Shown: positions 1 through 10,541, counted from the stretch's first letter. The stretch is DNA of 64,000 nt from Moraxella ovis (GCF_900453105.1 NZ_UGPW01000001.1:2202414-2266413); one strand, 5' to 3'. The notes: generated by a model from the letters alone, not told the origin. A program made the numbers and translations.

Positions 1-1
1 G

Positions 2-601
2 GCTGATCGCGGCATCGCTTATGTTGAATTCCGTGCCATCGACTTAGACCCTTATAGTGACATCGGCATTCGCGTACAGACAGCGTGTTTCCTAGAAGTA
101 TTGGCGGTGTATTGCCTACTGCTTAACTCGCCTGCCCTATATAAAGATGAAGAAAAACGCCTACAAGCCAACATCGACACTGTGGTAAACCATGGCCGTA
201 ATACGGATCTTGTCATTAACACCGAGATCGGCGACATGTATCTGCACGACTGGATCGTCAAGCACCTAACCAACATGCAGATCATCGCTGATGCCTTTGA
301 TGACCATCACGGTGGTAATGCCTATCGCGAAGCCTTGGCGATGATGCAAGGCAAGGCGACCAACCCAGAGTTTACGCTCTCCGCCCAAATCGAGACCGAC
401 AGTCGTAGACTTGGTAGCACATGGGCATTGGGCAAGCTACTTGCTAAGAAACACCAAAACGACCTTCTTAATCATGCGCTAAGCCAAGAGAACGAAGCGC
501 ATTTTGCCAAAGTCACCAAAGACTCCATCCAAGAGCAAGCCGACATTGAACAGGCGGATACGCTGTCATTCTATGACTATATCCAAAGCCATCGCCAGTA
601 A
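2..601 (+). CDS. gshA: Glutamate-cysteine ligase, C-terminal part (cut by window edge)
   Basis: The reading frame is open from the first bases of the window, so the start lies upstream; 199 residues are visible. GshA joins glutamate and cysteine with ATP, the first step of glutathione synthesis in the cytoplasm. The first visible stretch, YVEFRAIDLDPYSDIGI, matches the family segment where a conserved Arg-x-Leu-Asp-x-Asn/Asp-Pro run lies in the active site. The rest is the helical C-terminal part, ending in DTLSFYDYIQSHRQ. dsbB starts 21 bases downstream on the same strand. The internal ATG at 101 is not the start, because homology continues upstream of it. Confidence 0.88.
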   Translation, partial: ADRGIAYVEFRAIDLDPYSDIGIRVQTACFLEVLAVYCLLLNSPALYKDEEKRLQANIDTVVNHGRNTDLVINTEIGDMYLHDWIVKHLTNMQIIADAFDDHHGGNAYREALAMMQGKATNPEFTLSAQIETDSRRLGSTWALGKLLAKKHQNDLLNHALSQENEAHFAKVTKDSIQEQADIEQADTLSFYDYIQSHRQ

Positions 602-622
602 TTCATCATTTTTGAGAGTTTT

Positions 623-1123
623 ATGACTTATCGTCAAATCAACGCCTTCTTGGTATTCATCTGTGCGGTAGGCAGTGTATTTGCCATCGGCTACCTTCAA
701 AACACTCTTGGACTTGACCCGTGCCCTTTGTGTATTTTTCAGCGGATTGGGCTGTGGGCGATGGGCTTATTTGCATTCTTGGGGCTGATTTTTAACCCCA
801 AAGGCAAAGGATCTCGCCTAACATTATGGCTAGGCTCACTGCTGGGTACGCTGTGGGGCGCAGGTGTCGCTGCTCGTCATGTGTGGCTGCAGCATCTGCC
901 TGCCGATGAAGTGCCTGCCTGCGGACCGGGACTGAACTACTGGGTGGAGACGCTGCCTATAATGCAGGTCTTTGAGCAGGTGTTAAAAGGCTCAGGCGAA
1001 TGCGCACTCATTGATTGGACATTCCTAGGTCTATCCATTCCCATGCAGACACTGGTTCTGTTTGTTGTTATTTTGGTGATTTTATTGGTGCAACTCACCA
1101 AGATTCTTCAACATCGCCCTTGA
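623..1123 (+). CDS. dsbB: Disulfide bond formation protein B
   Basis: DsbB is the inner-membrane quinone reductase that reoxidises periplasmic DsbA. The 166-residue length fits the family. Four membrane helices can be seen (about residues 8-26, 41-58, 68-86 and 138-160). The first redox pair is C34-P-L-C37 after helix 1. The second periplasmic loop holds a cysteine in the PACGPG run and another in GSGEC, which form the second redox pair. It lies between gshA and mpl with short gaps and is probably co-transcribed with them. Confidence 0.93.
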   Translation: MTYRQINAFLVFICAVGSVFAIGYLQNTLGLDPCPLCIFQRIGLWAMGLFAFLGLIFNPKGKGSRLTLWLGSLLGTLWGAGVAARHVWLQHLPADEVPACGPGLNYWVETLPIMQVFEQVLKGSGECALIDWTFLGLSIPMQTLVLFVVILVILLVQLTKILQHRP

Positions 1124-1149
1124 TCCATTTATTATAAAAAGGTTATTTC

Positions 1150-2529
1150 ATGCACGTTCATATTTTAGGTATTTGTGGTACTTTCATGGGTTCGCTTGCC
1201 CTATTGGCGCGCGATCTGGGCCACACCGTAACAGGCTCGGACACTGCCATCTACCCGCCGATGAGCACTCAGCTGCATAACGCTGGTGTTGAGATCTTAG
1301 AAGGTTATAAAGCTGAACACCTACAACCTGCGCCAGATCTTGTCATCGTGGGCAATGCCAGCAAGCGCGGCATGGAAGCGGTCGAATACATGCTAAACGA
1401 ACGCCTGCCCTACACATCAGGACCGCAGTTCTTAGCCGAGCACGTCCTACAGCATCGTCATGTCTTGGCGGTGGCGGGCACACACGGCAAAACCACGACC
1501 ACAACCATGCTGTCATGGATTCTGCAATATGCTGGCATTGATACGGGATTTTTGATCGGTGGTGTGCCACAAGTTAGCAGTGATGATATGCGCCTGCAAG
1601 ATGCCTTTAAGCACAGCTCGCACCTGGGTAAAGATTATTTTGTCATCGAAGCGGACGAGTATGACTCGGCATTTTTTGATAAGCGTTCTAAGTTCGTGCA
1701 TTATCGCCCGACGACCGCCATCTTAAATAACCTAGAATATGATCACGCTGACATCTTCCCAGATCTAAAGGCAATCCAAACCCAATTTCACCACATGATT
1801 CGCATGATTCCTGCCAAGGGTCAGATTATCATGCCTGCCAACACCCAAAGCCTAGAAGATACTCTGGAGATGGGCGCATGGACGCCTGTGGTGCGTACCT
1901 CTCTAGGCGATGATGGCGATCACAAGGCACAGCTATTAAAAGAAGACGGCTCATCATTCAATGTGACCATCGCAGGCGACAGCGCCCAAGTAAATTGGGG
2001 CATGAGCGGTCTGCATAACGTCAATAATGCACTGGTTGCCATTAGTGCCGCTCATCATGTGGGCGTAAGCGTGGCGAATGCGTGTGAAGCGTTGTCGAAC
2101 TTTGGCGGCATCAAAAGACGTATGGAGCTGATCGGCGATGTTGGTGATATTCTGGTATTCGATGACTTTGCACACCATCCTACTGCCATCACCACCACAC
2201 TAGACGGCGCCAAAAAAATGCTGCAAAGTCGTAGAATTTGGGCGGTCATCGAGCCACGCTCCAACACCATGAAGCTGGGCAGTCACCGCGACCATCTTGC
2301 GCCATCGGCGTCGATCGCTGACTTTGCGCTGTGGTATGAGCCTGCCAATTTGGCATGGGGCTTGGCTGACGCCATTGGCAATGCACCAAACCAACAAGTG
2401 TTGACCAACACAGATGACATCATCGCCTGCCTAAAAGCAAACGCCAAAGCAGGCGATGCCATCATCATCATGTCAAATGGCGGCTTTGAGAGCATTCACA
2501 CCCGTCTATTGGACGCATTGTCTGAGTGA
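1150..2529 (+). CDS. mpl: UDP-N-acetylmuramate:L-Ala-gamma-D-Glu-meso-DAP ligase
   Basis: Mpl attaches recycled murein tripeptide to UDP-MurNAc, returning cell-wall fragments to peptidoglycan synthesis. The protein has 459 residues, the normal length, with the three Mur-ligase domains in order. The N-terminal Rossmann-like UDP-binding part starts HILGICGTFMGSLA, which is the Mpl form of the motif rather than that of MurC. The ATP-binding loop GTHGKTTT is at 110-117. The central domain contains EADEYDSAFFDKRSKF. The C-terminal domain has VFDDFAHHPTAI and EPRSNTMKLG. A stem-loop terminator follows directly. Confidence 0.94.
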   Translation: MHVHILGICGTFMGSLALLARDLGHTVTGSDTAIYPPMSTQLHNAGVEILEGYKAEHLQPAPDLVIVGNASKRGMEAVEYMLNERLPYTSGPQFLAEHVLQHRHVLAVAGTHGKTTTTTMLSWILQYAGIDTGFLIGGVPQVSSDDMRLQDAFKHSSHLGKDYFVIEADEYDSAFFDKRSKFVHYRPTTAILNNLEYDHADIFPDLKAIQTQFHHMIRMIPAKGQIIMPANTQSLEDTLEMGAWTPVVRTSLGDDGDHKAQLLKEDGSSFNVTIAGDSAQVNWGMSGLHNVNNALVAISAAHHVGVSVANACEALSNFGGIKRRMELIGDVGDILVFDDFAHHPTAITTTLDGAKKMLQSRRIWAVIEPRSNTMKLGSHRDHLAPSASIADFALWYEPANLAWGLADAIGNAPNQQVLTNTDDIIACLKANAKAGDAIIIMSNGGFESIHTRLLDALSE

Positions 2530-2542
2530 TTTCATAAGACAT

Positions 2543-2572
2543 AAAACCTCGATAAATTTCGAGGTTTTTTAT
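2543..2572. terminator. Bidirectional terminator between mpl and the thioesterase gene
   Basis: The 10-bp stem AAAACCTCGA/TCGAGGTTTT encloses a 6-base loop, with a run of T on the plus side and an A run on the other. It sits between two convergent genes and can serve both. Confidence 0.8.
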
Positions 2573-2590
2573 TGATTGCATTATTTAAGC

Positions 2591-3064
2591 TTAAAGCTCG
2601 CGACCTTCAAACTTAGCAAAGGCTGCTCGCTCACTGTCCGCCCACACTTGCTTTGCGCCATGTTCATCAGCGCGCACCATCACCGCCTCGGCTGTCGCTA
2701 CGATGGCGTCTTGAGCGGTGCTATAATAAGCATGTTCGAACACCACGCTTGTCGTGCCCAAGTTCTTAATGCGCACACCGACCAGCAATGTGTCTGGATA
2801 AGTGACGGGGCATTTGTACTGACAGCTGTTCGCCGCCAAGATGGTCGAAATATCAGTACGCGTCTTCACCAGCCCGGACGCGCGCAAATAGCTAATGCGC
2901 GCTGACTCAGCATAGCGGTAGAATACCACGTTATTTAGGTGGTGAAAGCCATCCATCTCGCCCCACGCCACAGGCTGAACATGGACGCTAGGATACTCCG
3001 CCAACACATCAGGGCGATCATCGCCCACCAATATCGGCTCATACACGCCAGTCACACTAAGCAT
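2591..3064 (-). CDS. Hotdog-fold acyl-CoA thioesterase (4HBT/FadM-like)
   Basis: This is a 157-residue single-domain hotdog protein. The run GEMDGFHHLNNVVFYRY (about residues 35-51) is the helix-start motif of the 4-hydroxybenzoyl-CoA/YbgC/FadM thioesterase group; D38 is in the usual catalytic acid region and HLNN in the CoA-binding loop. It probably hydrolyses acyl-CoA in the cytoplasm; the substrate cannot be told from sequence. Its start codon overlaps the stop of yggX by one base (TAATG), so the two are translationally coupled. Confidence 0.75.
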   Translation of the reverse strand: MLSVTGVYEPILVGDDRPDVLAEYPSVHVQPVAWGEMDGFHHLNNVVFYRYAESARISYLRASGLVKTRTDISTILAANSCQYKCPVTYPDTLLVGVRIKNLGTTSVVFEHAYYSTAQDAIVATAEAVMVRADEHGAKQVWADSERAAFAKFEGREL

Positions 3065-3357
3065 TAGGCATCCGCCTTTGGTTTATAGCCTGCGGGGCGT
3101 TCGTAATCGCCATTATCTAGGAATAATTCACGCTGTTCAGCGATGAATTTTTTGGCTTCTTTATCCACCATACTTAGGTGTTTTTCGTTGATGAGCATGG
3201 TTTGTAGTTCTAGCCACTCGCCCCATGCCTTAGCAGAGACGGTGTCTTGAATCTCCTGCCCTTTGGCATTAGGAAAAGGTGGGTTGGGTAGTTTGGGTAA
3301 TTCTTGTTTGTATTTACGGCACATCACAAGATTGGCTTTAGGGTTAAAGATTTCCAT
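3064..3357 (-). CDS. yggX: Fe(2+)-trafficking protein YggX
   Basis: YggX is a small iron-trafficking and oxidative-protection protein that helps protect labile Fe-S clusters. The family core is clear: CRKYKQELP with the conserved cysteine at 13, then [16 protein letters not shown] and LINEKHLSM. The start at 3357 gives 97 residues, about ten more than usual. It has a GGAAG ribosome site about 6 bases upstream. The in-frame ATG at 3324 would give the usual N-terminus but has no ribosome site. The longer form is therefore preferred, with some doubt. Confidence 0.88.
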   Translation of the reverse strand: MEIFNPKANLVMCRKYKQELPKLPNPPFPNAKGQEIQDTVSAKAWGEWLELQTMLINEKHLSMVDKEAKKFIAEQRELFLDNGDYERPAGYKPKADA

Positions 3358-3552
3358 GGTGCTTCCAAATGATAAAAAGGTATTATAACAAATGTGGGGA
3401 TGGATTTGGTGTTATCAATGATGAGTTTTCAGTTTATAAAAATTTAGATGCGATGGCAAGAGCTACCGTAATTAACACGGTACAAACTTAGTGTCCAAAT
3501 CTAGCCATCCTGTACATCTACCACCAATAATCCATCAGACATTTCACCCAAA

Positions 3553-3583
3553 CAAAAACCCAACGCTTAACACATTGGGTTTT
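3553..3583 (-). terminator. Terminator after argH
   Basis: The 8-bp stem AAACCCAA/TTGGGTTT has an 11-base loop; read on the minus strand it is followed by a T run. It lies just beyond the argH stop. The bases between here and yggX hold nothing recognisable. Confidence 0.7.
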
Positions 3584-3599
3584 ATCAATCACTTTTTAA

Positions 3600-5009
3600 T
3601 CAGCCTTTAACCCGACCACGCCCCCGCTCAATCGCTTTTACCACCTGCTCTGGGGCAGTACCCCCGATATGATTACGAGCGTTTAGCGAGCCTTCTAGGG
3701 TTAGGCAGTCAAAGACATCATCGCTAATCAGCGGACTAAACGCCTTTAACTCATCAAGGCTAAGCTCACTCAAATCCACGCCTTTTGATACGCCAAGTGC
3801 CACCGCACTCCCAACCACTTCATGAGCATCACGAAACGGCAAGCCCTTTTTGACGAGATAATCCGCCAAATCAGTCGCTGTGGCATAGCCTTTCATCGTG
3901 GCGGTACGCATATTTTCTACATTTGGCGTGATGTTTGGAAGCATATCAGCAAAGGCGATGAGCGAGCCTGTCAGTGTGTCCACGCAGTCAAACAGGGGCT
4001 CTTTGTCTTCTTGGTTGTCCTTATTGTACGCTAGGGGCTGATTTTTCATGAGTGTGAGCAGAGTTGTGAGCTGTCCGAACACACGAGCGGTCTTACCACG
4101 CACAAGCTCTGGCACGTCAGGATTTTTCTTTTGGGGCATGATAGACGACCCTGTACAAAAGCGGTCAGGGATATGGATAAAACCAAACTGTGCCGACATC
4201 CACAAAATCAGCTCTTCACTCATGCGAGATAGGTGCATCATCAAAATGCTGGCGTTGGCGGTAAATTCAATGGCAAAATCACGGTCAGACACCGCATCGA
4301 GCGAGTTCTCAGAAATGCCGTCAAAGCCAAGCAGACGAGCGGTGATTGTGCGGTCAATGGGATAAGTTGTCCCTGCCAGAGCCGCCGAGCCAAGTGGCAT
4401 TTGGTTAATGCGAGTGCGAGTCTGGGCAAAACGCTCGCTATCACGGCAAAGCATCTCAAACCACGCCATGACATGATGAGAAAAACTCACAGGCTGGGCG
4501 GTCTGCAAATGCGTAAAGCCGGGCATGATGGTCGTGGTGTGTTTGCTCGCCAAATCTAATAGACCATTTTGTAATTTGCCAATTAAGGCGATGATTTTGT
4601 CGGTCTCATCTCTTAGGTACAGGCGAATGTCGGTTGCCACTTGGTCGTTACGGCTACGCCCTGTGTGCAGTTTTTTGCCGACATCGCCAATCAAGGCGGT
4701 CAAGCGACTCTCAATGTTCATATGAACGTCTTCTAGCTCCACACGCCATTCAAATTCGCCACGCTCAATCTCGCCTTTGATTTGAGTCAGTCCGTCCACG
4801 ATTTGACGGCTCTCATCGGCGGTGATGATACCGCACTGTCCAAGCATGGTGGCGTGGGCGATAGAGCCTTGTATGTCTTGATTTGCCATGCGTTTGTCAA
4901 AATTGACCGAGGCGGTAAATTCGGCAACAAAACGGTCGGTGGCTTCGGTAAAACGTCCGCCCCACATTTGGGCGGTGGGTTGATCATTGTGTGTATTATT
5001 GGTCATCAT
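3600..5009 (-). CDS. argH: Argininosuccinate lyase
   Basis: ArgH splits argininosuccinate into arginine and fumarate, the last step of arginine synthesis. The 469 residues cover the whole family. The N-terminal motif is [11 protein letters not shown]. The conserved [16 protein letters not shown] lies near residue 110. The signature loop [12 protein letters not shown] starts at residue 287 and carries the catalytic serine. It is divergent from the AlgR-like gene. In pseudomonads argH also lies beside the fimS-algR-hemC cluster, so the order is ancestral, but fimS is missing here. The start could be either of the two first methionines. Confidence 0.95.
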   Translation of the reverse strand: MMTNNTHNDQPTAQMWGGRFTEATDRFVAEFTASVNFDKRMANQDIQGSIAHATMLGQCGIITADESRQIVDGLTQIKGEIERGEFEWRVELEDVHMNIESRLTALIGDVGKKLHTGRSRNDQVATDIRLYLRDETDKIIALIGKLQNGLLDLASKHTTTIMPGFTHLQTAQPVSFSHHVMAWFEMLCRDSERFAQTRTRINQMPLGSAALAGTTYPIDRTITARLLGFDGISENSLDAVSDRDFAIEFTANASILMMHLSRMSEELILWMSAQFGFIHIPDRFCTGSSIMPQKKNPDVPELVRGKTARVFGQLTTLLTLMKNQPLAYNKDNQEDKEPLFDCVDTLTGSLIAFADMLPNITPNVENMRTATMKGYATATDLADYLVKKGLPFRDAHEVVGSAVALGVSKGVDLSELSLDELKAFSPLISDDVFDCLTLEGSLNARNHIGGTAPEQVVKAIERGRGRVKG

Positions 5010-5132
5010 AACACCTATATTCAGTCTAAAATCTCATGAATTATAACACAGCCCACCCCCAAAACCGCGCCAAAGATGGGAAAATTATCACAAAAATGCT
5101 ATGATGCTCGTAAATTATTCGCAAGTTTGGCC

Positions 5133-5882
5133 ATGCAGATTTTATTATTTAGCAATCATCGCGCGCTGATAGACCACGTTCGGCGATCCCTAGCGGATGA
5201 CAATAGCTCACACACGCTGATTCATGCTGGCACGCTCACAGACACCATCACATCATGCAGGCTAAACCAGCCTGCCATCATCATTATTGATGTCTATACA
5301 GCACCCATCACGTTCTTTGCTCACAGATTCATCGAGCACTATCATAGAAAGCTGCGCCCTGCCATTGTGCTGTTTAGCCAAGATGACAACCTGCCCATGG
5401 ACATCGCATCGCTTGGCGTGCAGGGCGTTCACGCGTATGGCGATAACAAATTCCCCTGCATGGCAGACATCATCGAGCGCTGCACCCAGCCCACCCTAGC
5501 GCAGCGCCAGTCGCACGAGTACATCATGATACACAGCCATCGCGGCGATGAGCGGATTTTTATTGATGATATTTTTTATTGCCAAGCGGAACAAAAATAC
5601 ACCAAGATTCTCCATCGCCACGGCACCACATTCACCGACGACACCTTAAAATCCCTAGAGTCTCTACACCCCGCCAAGCTGGTGCGCATCCATCGCCACA
5701 CCTTAGTAGGCATGGCGCACATCCGCGCCATCACGAGCGATGATGGTCATCAGCTGCATTTATACGGTGTCAGCGAATCACTTGACATCTCACGGCGCTG
5801 CCTACCAGCCCTGCATGATAAGTTAAAAAGCAGCCAAGATAACCAAAATAGGTCAGCATTTGCCCAAAGCTCATTAATGTGA
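5133..5882 (+). CDS. AlgR-like LytTR response regulator with degenerate receiver
   Basis: With the start at 5133 the protein has 249 residues, the length of AlgR. It has an N-terminal receiver-like half and a C-terminal LytTR DNA-binding half (about 135-235), recognisable by FIDDIFYCQAEQKYTKI and KLVRIHRHTLV. The phosphoacceptor position D53 is present (IIIIDVY). The acidic pair that normally follows strand 1 is replaced by S7-N8 (LLFSNHRAL), and the usual Lys-Pro motif of strand 5 is not visible. No sensor-kinase gene is adjacent, although argH and hemC flank it as in Pseudomonas. It is probably a DNA-binding regulator with weak or no phosphorylation control. An upstream ATG at 5076 would add 19 unrelated residues. 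Confidence 0.75.
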   Translation: MQILLFSNHRALIDHVRRSLADDNSSHTLIHAGTLTDTITSCRLNQPAIIIIDVYTAPITFFAHRFIEHYHRKLRPAIVLFSQDDNLPMDIASLGVQGVHAYGDNKFPCMADIIERCTQPTLAQRQSHEYIMIHSHRGDERIFIDDIFYCQAEQKYTKILHRHGTTFTDDTLKSLESLHPAKLVRIHRHTLVGMAHIRAITSDDGHQLHLYGVSESLDISRRCLPALHDKLKSSQDNQNRSAFAQSSLM

Positions 5883-5926
5883 TTAAATATGACCAACCAA
5901 ATAACTCTACGGAAAAATGAAAAATC

Positions 5927-6898
5927 ATGACAACTGCACTTAACATCCCTGCCACCCTAACCATCGCCACACGTCAAAGCCCGCTTGCGCTATGGCAGGC
6001 GAATTTTGTCAAAGATACGCTTGAGGAGCTGTATCCTACGATGAAAGTCGAGCTGCTTGAGATGGTTACCAAAGGCGATAAAATCCTAGACACCCCGCTT
6101 GCCAAGATCGGCGGTAAGGGCCTATTCGTCAAAGAACTCGAAAACGCCCTATATGAAAAACGCGCTGACATTGCTGTGCACTCCCTAAAAGACGTGCCGA
6201 TGGTTCTGCCAGAAGGGCTGACATTAGGCGCCTATCTAGAGCGCCACGCGCCGACAGACGCCTTCGTATCGAACCGCTATGCCAGCCTAGATGAGCTGCC
6301 TGATGGCGCAGTCCTAGGCACATCAAGCCTACGCCGTGAATGCCAAATCGCTCACACCAAGGGAAACCTAACCATCAAATCCCTGCGCGGTAATGTCGGC
6401 ACCCGCCTATCAAAACTCGATGCTGGCGAATATGATGCCATCATTCTGGCAACCAGCGGACTAGAGCGCCTAGGCTTGGGCGAGCGTATCCGTCATGAGC
6501 TCGATGATGAGCTTAGTCTGCCTGCGGTGGGTCAAGGGGCATTGGCGATCGAATGCCGAGCGGATGACGAGACGATTTTACAGTTATTAGCACCACTAAA
6601 CCACCTGGCCACACGTCTGTGTGTGATCGCAGAACGTGCGATGAACAAGACGCTAGAAGGCGGCTGCCAAGTGCCGATCGCAGGCTTTGCCACCATCGAT
6701 GGCGACACGCTCAGCCTTCGCGGCCGAGTGGGCAGCATCGATGGCAAGACACTACTAAAATCTCAAAACACCATCACCTTAACACACACCGCAGATGATG
6801 AACAAAATGCCGAAAACCTAGGTAAACAAATCGCCCAAGACCTACTATCCCAAGGCGCTGATCAGATTCTAAAAGAAGTCTATCAAAACAATGGCTGA
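5927..6898 (+). CDS. hemC: Porphobilinogen deaminase (hydroxymethylbilane synthase)
   Basis: HemC joins four porphobilinogen units into hydroxymethylbilane for haem synthesis. All family landmarks are present in 323 residues: [12 protein letters not shown] at the N-terminus, [23 protein letters not shown], and [10 protein letters not shown]. The cofactor-attachment cysteine is C247 in [10 protein letters not shown]. The stop overlaps the hemD start by 8 bases, so the two enzymes are made together. It follows the AlgR-like gene by 44 bases. Confidence 0.96.
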   Translation: MTTALNIPATLTIATRQSPLALWQANFVKDTLEELYPTMKVELLEMVTKGDKILDTPLAKIGGKGLFVKELENALYEKRADIAVHSLKDVPMVLPEGLTLGAYLERHAPTDAFVSNRYASLDELPDGAVLGTSSLRRECQIAHTKGNLTIKSLRGNVGTRLSKLDAGEYDAIILATSGLERLGLGERIRHELDDELSLPAVGQGALAIECRADDETILQLLAPLNHLATRLCVIAERAMNKTLEGGCQVPIAGFATIDGDTLSLRGRVGSIDGKTLLKSQNTITLTHTADDEQNAENLGKQIAQDLLSQGADQILKEVYQNNG

Positions 6899-7688
6899 CA
6901 CTCTGTTCATCAATACCCGCCCCACGCACCGAAGTGATGCACTCAATCGCTTGAGCGTGCGTGTGGCAAATCTGCCCTTACTTGCCATCAATGATTTATC
7001 ACTGACGGCAAGCGAGCAGGCGATGATGGGTAAATTTTGTCACACCAACCCGTATAAAGTCCTGATCGTCACCAGTGTAGAGTCCGCCAAACGTGCCATT
7101 CGTTATCTAAGCAATCAAGGCTATAATGCCGCTCAAGAACTGACAGCCTTGTCAGAATGCACTATTGTCGCCGTGGGAAGTGCGACCGCCAGAGCCTTGA
7201 TCAATTTTGGCTTTACAGTGGTTCTGCCTGCCACCGCCAATAACGAAGGCATGTTGGCACTTGATGTCATCCAGCGCCTAACATCAGGCGATCAGGTCAT
7301 GATCTGGCGCGGTGTAGGTGGGCGCAGGCTACTGCATGATGACCTAATCGGCCGCGGCGTGCAGATAGATGCCATCGAATGGTACGAACGCACCGCCCCA
7401 CATGACCTGATTAACATTCATCATGCCATCGCACCACTCATCGATGATGCGATGGCAATGCGCACACCTGTATTTATGCTCATCGCCAGTCAGATGGCGT
7501 TCGAACATTGGCAAAACCTCAACAACCCACACGCCCCACAGCTGCACTATCTCACCCTAGGCGAGCGTTTGTTTGATATCGTCAAGACCGCGCACCCCGC
7601 CGCACAGGTACATCTGATTGATAATCTCGACGCCGACCACGTCAGCGCCATCATCACACACCTGCCTCAAGACCTCCTAGACTGCTAA
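6891..7688 (+). CDS. hemD: Uroporphyrinogen-III synthase
   Basis: HemD inverts ring D and closes hydroxymethylbilane to uroporphyrinogen III. This family is poorly conserved. The identification rests on the N-terminal [12 protein letters not shown], the loops [14 protein letters not shown] and [19 protein letters not shown] in the second domain, the 265-residue length, and the 8-base overlap with hemC. The hemX/hemY genes that often follow in other gammaproteobacteria are absent; grpE comes next. Confidence 0.88.
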   Translation: MADTLFINTRPTHRSDALNRLSVRVANLPLLAINDLSLTASEQAMMGKFCHTNPYKVLIVTSVESAKRAIRYLSNQGYNAAQELTALSECTIVAVGSATARALINFGFTVVLPATANNEGMLALDVIQRLTSGDQVMIWRGVGGRRLLHDDLIGRGVQIDAIEWYERTAPHDLINIHHAIAPLIDDAMAMRTPVFMLIASQMAFEHWQNLNNPHAPQLHYLTLGERLFDIVKTAHPAAQVHLIDNLDADHVSAIITHLPQDLLDC

Positions 7689-7804
7689 ACTGCTAAATTT
7701 TCACCAATTTTTCGCAAATTTGTCCCACGCCCCTTGAAAAACACCCAAAAGCCTTTATCAAGATAAGGATTTTATTGTTATATCTTTTCACAGGCAGGAC
7801 AACC

Positions 7805-8326
7805 ATGACCGAACAAACTCAAGACATCACCAACGAAGAGACCACAGCCACTGAGCAGGTCGCAGGCGAAACTTGCGAATTGACCGCCAAAATTGCCGAA
7901 TTAGAAGCCCAAGTCAAAGAGGCCAAAGACGCGGCAGCCCGTGCCAATGCCGAGAGCTACAACGCCCAACGCCGCATGGAGCAAGAAACCGATAAGGCAA
8001 AAAAATTCGCTCTACAAAAGTTTGCCAAAGAACTGCTTGACGTGGTGGATAACTTGGAGCGCGGTCTAGAAGCCAGCGAAAAATCAGGAACGGATGAGAG
8101 CGTTCTTGAAGGCTTGCGCTTGACCCATAAATCTCTGCTTGGCGTCCTAGAACGCAATGGCGTGGTTGCCGTGGGCGAAGTGGGTGAGAGTTTCAACCCT
8201 GATTTGCACGAAGCGGTGGGCATTTTCCCTGATGCCGACAAAGACACCATTGGCCAAGTACTGCAAAAAGGCTACACGCTAAATGAACGCTCCATTCGTC
8301 CTGCGATGGTATTGGTGGGAGCTTAA
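7805..8326 (+). CDS. grpE: Nucleotide exchange factor GrpE
   Basis: GrpE releases ADP from DnaK and so drives the Hsp70 cycle. The protein has 173 residues: an acidic N-terminus, a long coiled coil (about 28-85), and the C-terminal beta domain with GVVAVGEVGESFNPDLHEAV and VLQKGYTLNERSIRPAMV. The start at 7805 is preferred because AGGA lies at a good distance before it; an ATG 30 bases upstream adds a non-family tail. dnaK follows after 277 bases, and dnaJ is not in the window. Confidence 0.95.
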   Translation: MTEQTQDITNEETTATEQVAGETCELTAKIAELEAQVKEAKDAAARANAESYNAQRRMEQETDKAKKFALQKFAKELLDVVDNLERGLEASEKSGTDESVLEGLRLTHKSLLGVLERNGVVAVGEVGESFNPDLHEAVGIFPDADKDTIGQVLQKGYTLNERSIRPAMVLVGA

Positions 8327-8603
8327 TCCCGTCCTTGAACGTTTGATTTATGCTTAAAACTTGGGTGAATTATAACTTGCTCAAGTTGGATAAGCATAAA
8401 AACACATGGGCGAAATTTTTATGATAGCCTGTGGATTTTGTTTTAAATTTCAATGGCTTAAAACAAAATTTTTATAAAAATTTTTTAAGAATTTGTCAAA
8501 TTTTCTCTTGAAAATACAAATTTGACACAAATATAACAGACAAGTGTGACAAAACTGTTTTGCAAATTTGTCAAAAATTCACTTAACAAATCGGAGAAAA
8601 ATT

Positions 8604-10517
8604 ATGGGTAAAGTTATCGGTATTGACTTAGGTACAACCAACTCTTGTGTGGCAGTCCTAGAAAATGGCAACGTCAAAGTCATTGAAAATGCCGAAGGTG
8701 CCAGAACCACGCCTTCTATCGTGGCATTCAAAGACGGCGAGACCCTTGTCGGTCAATCTGCCAAACGCCAAGCAGTTACCAACCCCCAAAACACCCTATT
8801 TGCCGTCAAACGCCTCATCGGTCGTCGTTATGACGAACAAGCGGTTCAAAAAGACATCGGTCTTGTGCCTTACAAAATCGTCAAAGCCGACAATGGCGAT
8901 GCGTGGGTAGAAGTGAACGGTAAAAAACAAGCACCGCCACAAATCTCTGCCGAAGTTTTGAAAAAAATGAAAAAAACCGCCGAAGATTATCTTGGCGAAA
9001 CCGTTACCGAAGCGGTCGTTACTGTGCCTGCTTATTTTAACGACGCCCAGCGTCAAGCCACAAAAGACGCAGGACGCATTGCAGGTCTTGATGTTAAGCG
9101 TATCATCAACGAGCCAACCGCTGCCGCCCTTGCTTTTGGTCTTGACAAAAAAGAAGGCGACCGCACCATTGCTGTCTATGACTTAGGTGGTGGTACCTTT
9201 GACGTGTCTATCATTGAGATTGCGGACGTGGACGGCGAACAGCAGTTTGAAGTACTATCTACCAACGGCGATACCTTCTTGGGTGGTGAAGACTTTGACA
9301 TTGCTTTGATCGACTACCTTGTGGACGAGTTCAAAAAAGAGCAAAACGTCAATCTAAAAGGCGACCCGCTAGCCATGCAACGCCTAAAAGAAGCTGCCGA
9401 AAAAGCCAAGATTGAACTGTCAAGCTCAACTTCCACCGAAGTGAACTTGCCGTACATCACCGCAGATGCCTCAGGTCCTAAGCACTTGGTAATCACCATC
9501 AGCCGTGCCAAACTAGAAGCCTTGACCGAAGAGCTGGTGGCTCGCACGATTGCTCCATGTAAGATTGCCCTAGAAGATGCTGGTCTGTCAGCTGGCGATA
9601 TTGATGACGTGATTTTGGTGGGTGGTCAAAGCCGTATGCCACTTGTACAGCAAAAAGTGCAAGAGTTTTTTGGTAAAGAGCCAAGAAAAGACGTGAACCC
9701 TGATGAAGCGGTGGCAATCGGTGCGGCGATTCAAGGGGCGGTACTTGCGGGCGACAAAAAAGATGTCTTGCTACTTGACGTAACTCCGCTAACGCTAGGC
9801 ATTGAGACCATGGGTGGCGTGATGACGGCAATCATTGAGAAAAACACGATGATTCCTACCAAAAAATCACAAGTGTTCTCAACCGCTGCTGACAACCAAC
9901 CTGCCGTAAGCATTCAGGTGTATCAAGGTGAGCGTAAGATTGCCAACCAAAACAAACTTTTGGGCAACTTTGACCTAACCGACATTCCGCCTGCACCCCG
10001 TGGCGTGCCACAGATTGAAGTTACCTTTGACATCAACGCAGACGGTATCATGAACATCTCCGCTAAGGACAAAGGCACAGGCAAATCACAATCTATCCAA
10101 ATCAAAGCCGACAGCGGTTTGACGGATGAAGAGATTGAACAAATGGTGCGTGATGCCGAAGCCAATGCTGAAGCGGACAAGAAGTTTGCCGAGCTTGCAG
10201 ATGCACGCAATGAAGCAGATGGTCGCATCAGTGCGGTGCAAAAAGCCCTAAAAGAAAATGGCGACAAAGCCACCGATGAAGAAAAACAAGCGGTAGAAAC
10301 GGCAATCAGCGAGCTAGAACTTGCGACCAAAGAAGATGACGTGGACGCAATCAAAGCCAAGCTAGAAGCCCTTGACAACGCATTCTTGCCAATCGGTACG
10401 AAGATTTATAGCACTGACCAAGGCGGTGCGGACGCAGGTCAAGCACAAGAGCAAGCCAAACCTGCCGATGACGGCGTGGTAGACGCTGAGTTTACCGAAG
10501 TTAAAGATGATAAATAA
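8604..10517 (+). CDS. dnaK: Chaperone DnaK (Hsp70)
   Basis: DnaK is the ATP-driven Hsp70 chaperone for folding and stress recovery. The 637 residues begin [18 protein letters not shown]. The actin-like ATPase domain has the phosphate loops [13 protein letters not shown] and [13 protein letters not shown]. The linker [15 protein letters not shown] leads into the peptide-binding domain and the helical lid. The tail ends in the usual acidic EFTEVKDDK. The start at 8604 has a GGAG site 8 bases upstream. Codon choice is strongly biased, as expected for a highly expressed gene. Confidence 0.98.
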   Translation: MGKVIGIDLGTTNSCVAVLENGNVKVIENAEGARTTPSIVAFKDGETLVGQSAKRQAVTNPQNTLFAVKRLIGRRYDEQAVQKDIGLVPYKIVKADNGDAWVEVNGKKQAPPQISAEVLKKMKKTAEDYLGETVTEAVVTVPAYFNDAQRQATKDAGRIAGLDVKRIINEPTAAALAFGLDKKEGDRTIAVYDLGGGTFDVSIIEIADVDGEQQFEVLSTNGDTFLGGEDFDIALIDYLVDEFKKEQNVNLKGDPLAMQRLKEAAEKAKIELSSSTSTEVNLPYITADASGPKHLVITISRAKLEALTEELVARTIAPCKIALEDAGLSAGDIDDVILVGGQSRMPLVQQKVQEFFGKEPRKDVNPDEAVAIGAAIQGAVLAGDKKDVLLLDVTPLTLGIETMGGVMTAIIEKNTMIPTKKSQVFSTAADNQPAVSIQVYQGERKIANQNKLLGNFDLTDIPPAPRGVPQIEVTFDINADGIMNISAKDKGTGKSQSIQIKADSGLTDEEIEQMVRDAEANAEADKKFAELADARNEADGRISAVQKALKENGDKATDEEKQAVETAISELELATKEDDVDAIKAKLEALDNAFLPIGTKIYSTDQGGADAGQAQEQAKPADDGVVDAEFTEVKDDK

Positions 10518-10541
10518 TCTTTAGTCGTTAGGCAAAAACGA

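Noticed and set aside
2576..2905. Plus-strand frame opposite the thioesterase gene
   Set aside because: It is the antisense of a gene with clear family motifs.
7725..7760. Sigma-32 promoter before grpE (CTTGAAA)
   Set aside because: A -35-like match only; no CCCCAT-type -10 at the right spacing.
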